Below the pieces are notes generated by a model. That model searched no databases. It was not told where the DNA came from and saw only the letters and a list, made by a program, of their open reading frames with translations. From UBA668 sp041918155 (GTDB lineage: Bacteria > Actinomycetota > Acidimicrobiia > Acidimicrobiales > Ilumatobacteraceae), in assembly GCA_041918155.1 (NCBI GenBank), contig JAYRWH010000088.1, forward strand, positions 1 to 64,000: a DNA stretch of 64,000 nucleotides, given 5' to 3'. Position numbers and translations under genes: made by a program. Every line of letters begins with the position of its first letter. The stretch's first letter is position 1. Positions 24,371 to 31,916 of this stretch are shown one piece after another.

Positions 24371-25828
24371 TCAGCCGCGGCGCAGCTTGTTGCGCAGCTT
24401 GCTGAACGAGTCGCGCGGATCGGTCAGCGACAGGCCCCTGCGAACGAGCTTCTGCTTCTTCGCCGTGTACGGCGGGTAGAGCATCGGCGGGTCCATCCGC
24501 GTGCTGCGCGTGTGCACGGCGCGGTGGTGGGTGAACCGGTCGAAGCCGAACTTGCCGTGATAGCTGCCCATTCCGCTCTCGCCGACGCCGCCGAAGGGCA
24601 AGTGCGGGTTGGCGACATGCAGCAGGGTGCCGTTGACACACGCACCGCCGCTCGTGGCCGAGCCGAGCACGAGGTCGTTCTCGGTGTCGCTCTCGCTGAA
24701 CGAATAGAGCGCGAGCGGCTTGTCGCCGTTTGCGGAACGGTCGTTGACGAAGGCGATCGCCTCGTCGAGCGACTTGACCTTCAACACCGGCAGGATCGGC
24801 CCGAAGATCTCCTCGCCCATCACCGGCTCGTCGGCGGTGACACCGGTGAGCACGGTCGGGGAGATGTAGCGGGTGTCCGCGTCGGTAACGCCACCGAAGG
24901 CGACGGTGCCGCTGTCGAGCAGCTTCTCCAGGCGGTGGAAGTGGGGCGAGTTGACGATGCGCGTGAAGTCCGGGCTCTGCTGCGGGTCATCGCCGTAGAA
25001 CTCGGTGATGCTCTTGCCGATCGCGGCGACGAGCTGATCGTGCACCGGCTCTTCCACAAGCACATAGTCGGGGGCGATGCACGTCTGGCCGGCGTTGAGG
25101 TACTTGCCCCACGCGATGCGGTGCGCGGCGACCTCGATGTTCGCGTTGCGGCTCACGATCGCCGGGCTCTTGCCACCCAGCTCGAGCGTGATCGGCGTGA
25201 GGTGCTCGACGGCAGCGCGCATGACGATGCGGGCCACCCGGCTGTTACCCGTGTAGAGGATGTGGTCGAAACGCTGGGCGAGCAGCTCGGTGGTCTCGGC
25301 GACGCCACCTTCCACCACGGCGACCGCGGGCGAGCCGATCTCCTCGATGAGTGCGGCCAGCGCAGCCGACGTGTGCGGGGCGAGTTCACTCGGCTTGGCG
25401 ACGACGGCGTTGCCGGCCGCTATCGCGGCGACCATCGGCGACAGCAGCAACTGCACCGGGTAGTTCCAAGGTGCGATCACGCAGGTGACACCAACCGGCT
25501 CGGGCACGACGTACGACACGCCCGGCTTCGACGAGACGGGAGTGATCACCTTCTCGGGCTGCACCCAGGCCGGCAGGTGAGCGAGCACGAAGTCGATGTC
25601 GTTGTACATGAACCCGACCTCGGTGATCCACGCCTCGTGCGCGGGCTTGCCGAAGTCGGCGGCAAGCGCGTCGAGCAGTCGCTGCTCGTGGATGCTCACC
25701 AGTTCGCGCATGCGCTGGAGCGTTGCGGTACGCCAGGCGAGCGGACGGGTGGTGCCGGCGACGTAGGCGGCGCGTGCCGCAGACACCTTCGCCGCGACCT
25801 GGTCGAGCGGTGTGACGTTGTGATCCAT
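24371..25828 (-). CDS. Aldehyde dehydrogenase family protein (class 3-like)
   Basis: A 485-residue enzyme. ELGGKSPAIV carries the catalytic Glu and NAGQTCIAPDYVLV the catalytic Cys; APWNYPVQLLLSPMVAAIAAGNAVVAKPSE forms the NAD site. The short length with PFGGVGESGMGSYHGKFGFDRFTH near the end fits class 3 / fatty or aromatic aldehyde dehydrogenases such as coniferyl aldehyde dehydrogenase. It oxidises an aldehyde to the acid; the substrate is not determined. A TAGCCT -10 box lies 6 nt before the ATG, so it is probably leaderless. The C-terminal 30 residues are basic. Confidence 0.9.
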   Translation of the reverse strand: MDHNVTPLDQVAAKVSAARAAYVAGTTRPLAWRTATLQRMRELVSIHEQRLLDALAADFGKPAHEAWITEVGFMYNDIDFVLAHLPAWVQPEKVITPVSSKPGVSYVVPEPVGVTCVIAPWNYPVQLLLSPMVAAIAAGNAVVAKPSELAPHTSAALAALIEEIGSPAVAVVEGGVAETTELLAQRFDHILYTGNSRVARIVMRAAVEHLTPITLELGGKSPAIVSRNANIEVAAHRIAWGKYLNAGQTCIAPDYVLVEEPVHDQLVAAIGKSITEFYGDDPQQSPDFTRIVNSPHFHRLEKLLDSGTVAFGGVTDADTRYISPTVLTGVTADEPVMGEEIFGPILPVLKVKSLDEAIAFVNDRSANGDKPLALYSFSESDTENDLVLGSATSGGACVNGTLLHVANPHLPFGGVGESGMGSYHGKFGFDRFTHHRAVHTRSTRMDPPMLYPPYTAKKQKLVRRGLSLTDPRDSFSKLRNKLRRG

Positions 25829-25834
25829 GTCGCG

Positions 25835-25840
25835 AGGCTA
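25835..25840 (-). promoter_or_regulatory. -10 box TAGCCT of the aldehyde dehydrogenase gene
   Basis: TAGCCT on the minus strand is separated by 6 nt from the ATG at 25828, the leaderless pattern. Confidence 0.45.
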
Positions 25841-26004
25841 GGCCACTCGGGAAGGCGCTCGCTTCAGCGGAGGAGTGATCCGGCGGCCCCTCACGGTGGG
25901 TGAGTTTTTGTTGGATGAACCTTGGACAGATGCGGGCTGGATGCCGAACATCCGGCGCCGATACTCAATTCGTCCCCCGATGTACATCTGAGGAGTACCC
26001 CTTC

Positions 26005-26550
26005 ATGAAGTCACGACGCATCACCGGCCGGGCGGCCGCGGTGGTCACCATCACCGTCCTGTTCGCCGGAGCGGCTGCGGCCGCAGCGGGCGGCGTGCTC
26101 CCCGGCCCGTTCAGCGCCGACACCGCCGCGGAGGCATCGGCCACCATCGGCAGCGGATCGACGATCAGCGACCCGACCACTGGGTCGGGTGTCACCGACC
26201 CGACGAGCACCGACGTGACCGGAACCGACAGTTCAACCACCACCTCGCCGCTGCCCGAGGCCCACGGCCTGTGCACGGCCTGGAACGCCGGCCACGAGAA
26301 GAAGGCTGACAACCCCGCCTTCACCAAGTTGCAGCATGCTGCCGACGAGATGCACGGCACGATCGACGAGTACTGCCACCACGTGCTCGATGACCACGGC
26401 GATCACGACGAGACCGAAGGCACCGAGACCGAGGGCACCGACAGCACCGATGTCGAGCCGACCACCGGCACTGTCGATGCGCACGGCGGCGAGCACTCCG
26501 ACAACGGTCAGCGCGGCCAACCCGGTCAGGGCCACGGCCACAACGGCTGA
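26005..26550 (+). CDS. Secreted Thr/Ser- and Asp/Glu/His-rich hypothetical protein
   Basis: 181 residues from an ATG at 26005 with AGGAG upstream. A Sec-type signal peptide (MKSRRITGRAAAVVTITVLF, then an Ala run) is followed by a Ser/Thr/Asp linker, a small region with two Cys (HGLCTAWNAGHEKKADNPAF and EYCHHVLDD), and a tail rich in Glu, Asp, His and Gly. Possible metal binding by the His/Asp segments is only inference. No family recognised. It is monocistronic: a strong terminator follows 21 bp after the stop. Confidence 0.65.
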   Translation: MKSRRITGRAAAVVTITVLFAGAAAAAAGGVLPGPFSADTAAEASATIGSGSTISDPTTGSGVTDPTSTDVTGTDSSTTTSPLPEAHGLCTAWNAGHEKKADNPAFTKLQHAADEMHGTIDEYCHHVLDDHGDHDETEGTETEGTDSTDVEPTTGTVDAHGGEHSDNGQRGQPGQGHGHNG

Positions 26551-26571
26551 CTGGACACGACCCTCCCAACG

Positions 26572-26613
26572 GCATTCCGGCCCGGCCCCTTATGGCCGGG
26601 CTGGAATGCTTTT
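26572..26613 (+). terminator. Strong intrinsic terminator after the secreted hypothetical gene
   Basis: A 16-bp stem (26572-26587 with 26594-26609) with a single G-T pair and a 6-nt loop is followed by TTTT. It isolates the secreted-protein gene from the ABC operon starting at 26641. Confidence 0.88.
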
Positions 26614-26640
26614 CGGCACCCGCCGGTTGAATGGCCTCGC

Positions 26641-27759
26641 ATGTTCCTCGCATTCCAGGAGATGAAGCGGGCCAAGGTGCGCTTCGGATTGCTCACCGGC
26701 GCGGTGGGTCTCCTCGTGTTCCTCATCATGTTCCAGCAGACCCTGCTCACCGGCCTGGTCAACCAGTTCATCGGCGCGATCAAGAACCAGTCCGGCGAGG
26801 TGCTCGTCTACAACGGCCAGGCGCGCAAGAACCTCGAGGGCTCGATCATCCTCGCCGAGCAGCAAGACGCGATCGCGGCCGTCGATGGGGTCTCCGACGC
26901 GGCACCGCTCGGCGAGGCGACGTTCACCGTCACCGCCGGCGGCAAGGAACGCGACACGGTGATCTTCGGCTATGACCTCGGCCGCCCCGGCGGACCCACC
27001 ACCCTGGTCGAAGGCCGCCTGCCACAGGGCGGCAACGAGGCCGTGGCCAGTGAGAAGGACACCGCCGACGGCTATGGCATCGGTGACGTCATCACCGTGG
27101 AACCGGACGGGGTGCAGATCACCGTCGTCGGCATCGCCCGCGACATCAACTACTCGGTGGCCCCGGTGCTGTTCGTCGACTTCGCCACCTACGAATCCGC
27201 CAAGCGCACGCGCAACCCCGACGCGACGGAGATCCTGCCGTCGGCGATTGCCATCAAGGTCGCCGCCGGTGCGTCCGCAGACGACGTCGCCAAGCGGATC
27301 AACGCCACCGTCGACGGTGTGCAGGCACTCACCCGCCAGCAAGCGGTCGATGGTTCGCCGGGCGTCAGCAGTGTGCGCTCCAGCTTCGCGCTCATCCTCG
27401 GGCTGTTCTATCTCGTGGTACCGCTGGTGACCGGCCTGTTCTTCCTCATCGTCACGTTCCAGAAGGCCTCCGCACTCACCCTGCTGCGCGCCATCGGTGC
27501 GCCTGCAGGGGTGCTCGTGCGGTCGCTGCTCGTGCAAGTCGTGCTCGTCACCGGCCTCGGGTCGGTGTTCGCCTTCGGCCTCTACGCCGGCGCCCTCCAA
27601 GGCGTGAAGAACCTTGGCGTGCATGTCGAGGTCATGCCCGCGCTCGTCACCTCGACGATCGTGCTCGCGCTCGCCCTGCTCACCTCGCTCGTCGCGGTGC
27701 GCCGCGTCTTGCGCATCGAGCCGATCGCGGCCACCACCGGAGCGGGGGTGCACCTGTGA
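26641..27759 (+). CDS. ABC transporter permease, FtsX/DevC type
   Basis: A 372-residue protein with one N-terminal membrane helix (about 15-37), a large extracytoplasmic domain, and three C-terminal helices from about 250, the FtsX/MacB-like layout. It ends RRVLRIEPIAATTGAGVHL, where RIEP...A is the usual cytoplasmic C-terminal motif. First gene of a three-gene operon with a second permease and an ATPase, resembling cyanobacterial DevCA exporters but without a DevB adaptor gene. It probably moves a lipid or lipoprotein-like substrate out of the membrane; the substrate is unknown. TTGAAT lies 8 nt before the ATG. Confidence 0.85.
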   Translation: MFLAFQEMKRAKVRFGLLTGAVGLLVFLIMFQQTLLTGLVNQFIGAIKNQSGEVLVYNGQARKNLEGSIILAEQQDAIAAVDGVSDAAPLGEATFTVTAGGKERDTVIFGYDLGRPGGPTTLVEGRLPQGGNEAVASEKDTADGYGIGDVITVEPDGVQITVVGIARDINYSVAPVLFVDFATYESAKRTRNPDATEILPSAIAIKVAAGASADDVAKRINATVDGVQALTRQQAVDGSPGVSSVRSSFALILGLFYLVVPLVTGLFFLIVTFQKASALTLLRAIGAPAGVLVRSLLVQVVLVTGLGSVFAFGLYAGALQGVKNLGVHVEVMPALVTSTIVLALALLTSLVAVRRVLRIEPIAATTGAGVHL

Positions 27760-28856
27760 AGCTGCCCCTGCGCGAGATGCGCCGCACCCCGAACCGCTTC
27801 ATCGTGGCCACGGTCGTGCTCGCGTTCCTCACCACCCTGCTGTTGTTCCTCGGCGGCCTGCTCGACGGGTTGTACCTCGGTTCCACGGGCGCCATCCGTG
27901 CGCAGAAGGCCGACGTCATCGTCTACTCCTCCAGCGCTCGCGACTCATTCCTGCGCAGCCGCATCACCCCCGAGACACGGGCCGAGGTGGAGGCGACCCC
28001 GGGCGTCACCGAGGTCGGTGGAATCGGATTCGTGCTGCTCGGCGCGCAAGTGCCGGGCGAGACCGATCTCGCCGATGTGGCCGTCGCCGGTTACGAGCTG
28101 CCGCCCACCGGCGTGCCCGCGCCGCCCACCGACGGTTCGGGCGTCGCCGACAGCCGCCTCCAGGACCAGGGCGTGTCGAAGGGCGACACGATCCTCGTCG
28201 GCCCGGCCGCGACGCCGATCAAGATCACCGGCTTCGTCGACGACACGGGTTACTTGCTGCAGGGCTCGGTATGGGTCAACCTCACCACCTGGCGCTCGGT
28301 GCAGAACGCGAATCGCCCCGACAGTGCCGTCGCCGAAGGTGTCGTGCAGGCACTCGTGGTGCGCGGCACTGGCTCGCACGCATCGATCGCCGCCGCGATC
28401 GATGGCGCCACCGCCGGCGCCACCAAGACGCTCACGATCGACGAGGCCGTCCTCGCCCTGCCCGGGGTGAAGCAGCAGAAGGACACGTTCAACCAGATCA
28501 TCTACACCACGCTCGCTGTGGTGCTGGCGGTCGTGGGCCTGTTCTTCAGCCTGCTCACGCTCGAGCGCATCGGCCTCTACGGAGTGTTGAAGGCGATCGG
28601 CGCGAGCAGCCGCCGCCTGTTCGCCGGTGTGTTGCTGCAGGCTCTGTTGGTAGCAGCGGTGGCATTCGTGATCGGCTCCGGCCTCGCCATGGCAGCGGCC
28701 GCGGCGATCCCGGCCAAGGTGCCGCTGCAGCTCGAACCAAGCCGGTTCATCTTCACATTCATCGGCGTCGTCGTCGCCGCAGTGCTCGGCAGCGCGATCT
28801 CGCTGCGCCGGGTCACCAACGTCGACCCGGCCTCGGCCATCGGAACCGCATCATGA
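27756..28856 (+). CDS. ABC transporter permease, FtsX/DevC type
   Basis: A 366-residue second permease starting at GTG 27756, overlapping the first by 4 bp (GTGA). One N-terminal helix (VATVVLAFLTTLLLFLGG), an outer domain, three C-terminal helices and a C-terminus of SLRRVTNVDPASAIG. The two permeases are related in layout but diverged in sequence, suggesting a heterodimer. Confidence 0.85.
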   Translation: MKLPLREMRRTPNRFIVATVVLAFLTTLLLFLGGLLDGLYLGSTGAIRAQKADVIVYSSSARDSFLRSRITPETRAEVEATPGVTEVGGIGFVLLGAQVPGETDLADVAVAGYELPPTGVPAPPTDGSGVADSRLQDQGVSKGDTILVGPAATPIKITGFVDDTGYLLQGSVWVNLTTWRSVQNANRPDSAVAEGVVQALVVRGTGSHASIAAAIDGATAGATKTLTIDEAVLALPGVKQQKDTFNQIIYTTLAVVLAVVGLFFSLLTLERIGLYGVLKAIGASSRRLFAGVLLQALLVAAVAFVIGSGLAMAAAAAIPAKVPLQLEPSRFIFTFIGVVVAAVLGSAISLRRVTNVDPASAIGTAS

Positions 28857-28869
28857 GAAGGGAACCCGC

Positions 28870-29565
28870 ATGAGCGTGCTCGACATGCGCGATGTGCGCA
28901 AGGTGTACGGCAGTGGCGACAACGAGATCGTGGCCCTCGACCGCGCTTCTCTCCGCGTCGACCATGGCGAGATCGTGGCCCTGCTCGGCCCATCGGGCTC
29001 GGGCAAGACGACCCTGCTCTCCATCGCCGGCGGCCTGCTGTCGCCCACCGAGGGCACGGTCGTGGTGAACGGCACCGACATCACCGGCCACGACGCCCGC
29101 GAGCTCACCAAGTTCCGCCGCGACAATGTCGGTTTCGTGTTCCAGGCCGTGAACCTGGTGCCGTTCCTCGACGCCGAGCAGAACCTGCTGGTGGTCGACG
29201 AACTCGGCGGCGGCAAGGGTGGCAAGGCGGCCAAGGCCCGCGCCCGCGAGCTGCTGGGCGAGCTCGGCCTCGGCCAGCGCACGCGCAATATGCCCAGCCA
29301 GCTGAGCGGTGGCGAGCGCCAGCGCGTGGCCATCGGCCGCGCCCTGTTCAACAACCCACGCCTCGTCCTGTTCGACGAGCCGACGTCCGCGCTCGACACC
29401 AAGATCGGCGCCCAGGTGATGGAGCTGATCCGTAACGAGATGAAGGCCCGCGACACTGCGGCCGTGATCGTCACCCACGACCAGCGCATGACCCACTACG
29501 CGGATCGCACCGTCGAGATCGTCGACGGCCGCCTCGGCGCCGAGCACGCCGAAGCCGCCGGCTGA
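28870..29565 (+). CDS. ABC transporter ATP-binding protein, LolD/DevA/MacB type
   Basis: A 231-residue ATPase. Walker A GPSGSGKTT, Q-loop VFQAVNLVPF, signature LSGGERQRVAIGRAL, Walker B LVLFDEPTSALD and switch His in VTHD are all present. It starts 13 bp after the second permease, with GAAGGG in between. It powers the two upstream FtsX-type permeases. Confidence 0.92.
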   Translation: MSVLDMRDVRKVYGSGDNEIVALDRASLRVDHGEIVALLGPSGSGKTTLLSIAGGLLSPTEGTVVVNGTDITGHDARELTKFRRDNVGFVFQAVNLVPFLDAEQNLLVVDELGGGKGGKAAKARARELLGELGLGQRTRNMPSQLSGGERQRVAIGRALFNNPRLVLFDEPTSALDTKIGAQVMELIRNEMKARDTAAVIVTHDQRMTHYADRTVEIVDGRLGAEHAEAAG

Positions 29566-29703
29566 CAGAATTCGGTCAGACTCGGTGCGGGTACCACGGA
29601 GAGACCGGCCACCAGGGCTGCCGTGGCCAGCCGTTGGTCCCACGTGGCACTCCGACGTCCATGTCGCCAGCGTGAATTTCCGTTGCCACTGTTCTGTACG
29701 GTT

Positions 29704-29973
29704 TCAGCCGGCGCCCATCACCCGCATCAGGTCGTTGCTGCGGGCGATGCAGTCGCCGCCGGCCGCGTCGAAGGCCTGGTTGAGGCGGCCGAGCGCGGTG
29801 CGGAACGTGGTGTTCCAGTCCTGCTCGAAGCGGTCGCGGGCGGGGCCCACCCAGGTAGTGCCCCCGAGCATCGAGGAGACCGCGCTCATCACCCCCTCGA
29901 TCGTGTTGATCTGCTGCTTGAGGGTGCGCCCGAGCGAGGCAAGCTGCTCGGGGTTGGCGCCGTACATGGTCAT
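29704..29973 (-). CDS. WXG100 family protein (EsxA-like type VII secretion substrate)
   Basis: An 89-residue helical-hairpin protein with the turn motif W-V-G in TTWVGPARDRF at mid-length. AGGAGG precedes the ATG by about 8 nt. WXG100 proteins are secreted by type VII systems, usually as pairs and next to FtsK/SpoIIIE-type ATPase genes; neither a partner nor any secretion gene is in this window. It could act as a homodimer or be an adaptor for an effector elsewhere. Confidence 0.8.
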   Translation of the reverse strand: MTMYGANPEQLASLGRTLKQQINTIEGVMSAVSSMLGGTTWVGPARDRFEQDWNTTFRTALGRLNQAFDAAGGDCIARSNDLMRVMGAG

Positions 29974-30063
29974 CGTCGATACCTCCTGCCCGCCGCCGGA
30001 TGCGGCGCGGCACCCCCACTGGGTACGGCGAGATCGCCGGACCGGCAGCGGAACCTGGCAGGT

Positions 30064-30564
30064 TCAGGCGAGATCGAGCAGCGGCAGCAGCAGGGCGAGG
30101 TTGTCGGGTACGAAGCGTTCGCTGGCCAGCAGCACGTCGAGCCCGGCGTGATCCACCCAGCGCACCTCGGCGATCTCGCCGTCGGTGAACACGAACGGAC
30201 CGTCGCTGATGGCGAGGTAGCCGCGGCCGAGCAGCGCCACCGCCTCGTCGCGGTAGCGGCCCGTGCCAAGGGGCTTCAGTTGTACGCCGTCGATGCCGAG
30301 CTCCTCGGCCAGCTCGCGGTGGGCGGCGGTGTCGTAGTCCTCGCCCGCGCTCACCACGCCGCCCGCCGCGATGTCCCACATGCCCGGCCACACGTCCTTG
30401 ATGTCGGCGCGGCGGTGCACGAGCAGGCGCCCGTCGGTGCCGAGCACGGCGACCGAGACGGCCCGGTGCTGCAACCGCTCGGCCCGCATGCGGGCGCGGG
30501 TGACGGTGGCGATCACCCGATCGTCGTCATCGACGACATCCACCATCTCCGTCGCAGGCGGCAT
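30064..30564 (-). CDS. Nudix hydrolase
   Basis: A 166-residue protein with a complete Nudix box (G-x5-E-x7-R-E-L-x-E-E-L-G-I in GGVVSAGEDYDTAAHRELAE and following). The N-terminal MVDVVDDDDRVIATVTRARMR and HRAVSVAVL resemble the YfcD / IPP-isomerase-like branch. It hydrolyses a nucleoside-diphosphate-X or related compound; the substrate is unknown. It is divergent from the M20 gene, and their -10 boxes overlap. Confidence 0.88.
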   Translation of the reverse strand: MPPATEMVDVVDDDDRVIATVTRARMRAERLQHRAVSVAVLGTDGRLLVHRRADIKDVWPGMWDIAAGGVVSAGEDYDTAAHRELAEELGIDGVQLKPLGTGRYRDEAVALLGRGYLAISDGPFVFTDGEIAEVRWVDHAGLDVLLASERFVPDNLALLLPLLDLA

Positions 30565-30573
30565 ACGCCGCCG

Positions 30574-30583
30574 AGCCTACGAT
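30574..30583. promoter_or_regulatory. Overlapping divergent -10 boxes for Nudix and M20 genes
   Basis: On the plus strand TACGAT (30578-30583) is 6 nt from the M20 ATG. On the minus strand TAGGCT (30579-30574) is 9 nt from the Nudix ATG. The two boxes share two bases, so the promoters probably cannot be occupied at the same time. Confidence 0.45.
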
Positions 30584-30589
30584 GCCGCC

Positions 30590-31822
30590 ATGGAACGCGA
30601 CACGGCGCTGGCGGACACACTTCGCGAGGAAGCGCGCGAACTCCTGGACGAGACGGTGACGCTGAGGCGCGAGCTGCACCGCTGGCCCGAGTTGGGCAAC
30701 GACCTGCCGGTGACGCGCGAGCACGTGCTCGCCGCGCTCGAAGGGCTGCCGCTGACGGTGACCCAGCACACCACCACGAGCGGCCTTGGCGCCGTGCTCG
30801 AAGGTGGCAAGCCCGGCCCCACCGTGTTGCTGCGTGGCGACATGGACGCACTGCCGCTGCACGAGGACACCGACCTCGAGTTCGAGAGCGCGGTCGACGG
30901 GGCGATGCACGCCTGCGGGCACGACACGCACACGGCGATGCTCGTCGGCGCGGCGAAACTGCTCAGCGCGCACCGCGCCGAGATCCCCGGCCGCGTGCTG
31001 TTCATGTTCCAGCCGGGCGAGGAGGGCTTCGGCGGCGCCGAGTTCATGCTCGACGAAGGCCTGCTCGACGTGTCCGCACGCGCCGACGGCAGCGACTCGC
31101 CGGTCACCGGCGCATACGCGCTGCACATCACCGCCAACCTGCCGAGCGGGTGGGTCGCGTCGCGACCCGGGCCGATCATGGCTTCGGCCGACCAGATGCT
31201 CATCACCGTCACCGGCCGCGGCGGCCACGCCAGCCAACCTCACCTTGCGCTCGACCCGATCCCGATCGCATGCGAGATCGTGCAGGCGCTGCAGATGATG
31301 GTGACCCGCACTGTCGACGTGTTCGATCCCACGGTCGTGACGGTCGGGCGCATCACCGCGGGCACCACGAACAACGTCATCCCCGAGACCGCAGTGATCG
31401 AGGGCACGATCCGCGCGATCAGCGAGCGCACACGGAACAAGGTGCGCGACGGCATCCGCCGCGTGGCCGAGGGCGTGAGCGCGGCTCACGACGCGCAGGT
31501 GACGGTCGAGTTCCAAGACGGCTACCCGGTCACCGTCAACAACCCGGGTTCGGCCGATTTCGCCCTCGACGTGGCAGGCGATGTCGTCGGCGAGAAGGCC
31601 ACCGTGCGCCTGCCCAACCCGATCATGGGCGCCGAGGACTTCAGCTACGTCCTCAACCGGGTACCCGGGGCGATGTTGTTCCTCGGCGGCACACCCGTGG
31701 ATCGCGACCCGTCGAAGGCCGCGCCGAACCACTCCAACCGCGTCGTTTTCGACGAGGGTGCGATGGTGAACGGCATCGCCGTCTACGGCGCGATGGCGCT
31801 GCAGCACCTCGCCCGCGCCTGA
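30590..31822 (+). CDS. M20 family metallohydrolase (amidohydrolase/hippuricase type)
   Basis: A 410-residue protein. LRRELHRWPELG near residue 25, GDMDALPL (metal Asp), ACGHDTHTAML (Cys and His ligands) and PGEEGFGGAEFML (catalytic Glu pair) place it in the M20D amidohydrolase group, which deacylates N-acyl amino acids or amidates. The dimerisation domain follows (TGRGGHASQPHLALDPI). The leaderless -10 six bases before the ATG fixes the start. It is convergent with the alpha-mannosidase gene, with a long palindrome between them. Confidence 0.9.
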   Translation: MERDTALADTLREEARELLDETVTLRRELHRWPELGNDLPVTREHVLAALEGLPLTVTQHTTTSGLGAVLEGGKPGPTVLLRGDMDALPLHEDTDLEFESAVDGAMHACGHDTHTAMLVGAAKLLSAHRAEIPGRVLFMFQPGEEGFGGAEFMLDEGLLDVSARADGSDSPVTGAYALHITANLPSGWVASRPGPIMASADQMLITVTGRGGHASQPHLALDPIPIACEIVQALQMMVTRTVDVFDPTVVTVGRITAGTTNNVIPETAVIEGTIRAISERTRNKVRDGIRRVAEGVSAAHDAQVTVEFQDGYPVTVNNPGSADFALDVAGDVVGEKATVRLPNPIMGAEDFSYVLNRVPGAMLFLGGTPVDRDPSKAAPNHSNRVVFDEGAMVNGIAVYGAMALQHLARA

Positions 31823-31862
31823 CGACGCGCCACCCCAGCTCACAGCCACCCGTTCATGCCGC

Positions 31863-31892
31863 ACATCGGCCACGGGGCCCCGTGGTCGATGT
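31863..31892. repeat. 30-bp near-perfect palindrome between convergent genes
   Basis: Two 15-bp arms centred on GGGG/CCCC match at 14 of 15 positions; the only mismatch is a G-T pair. It lies between the M20 stop and the GH38 stop. As RNA it would fold into a long GC-rich hairpin in either direction, so a T-less bidirectional terminator is the simplest reading. Confidence 0.6.
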
Positions 31893-31916
31893 ATGACAAG
31901 AACCGGAGAGAAGTCG

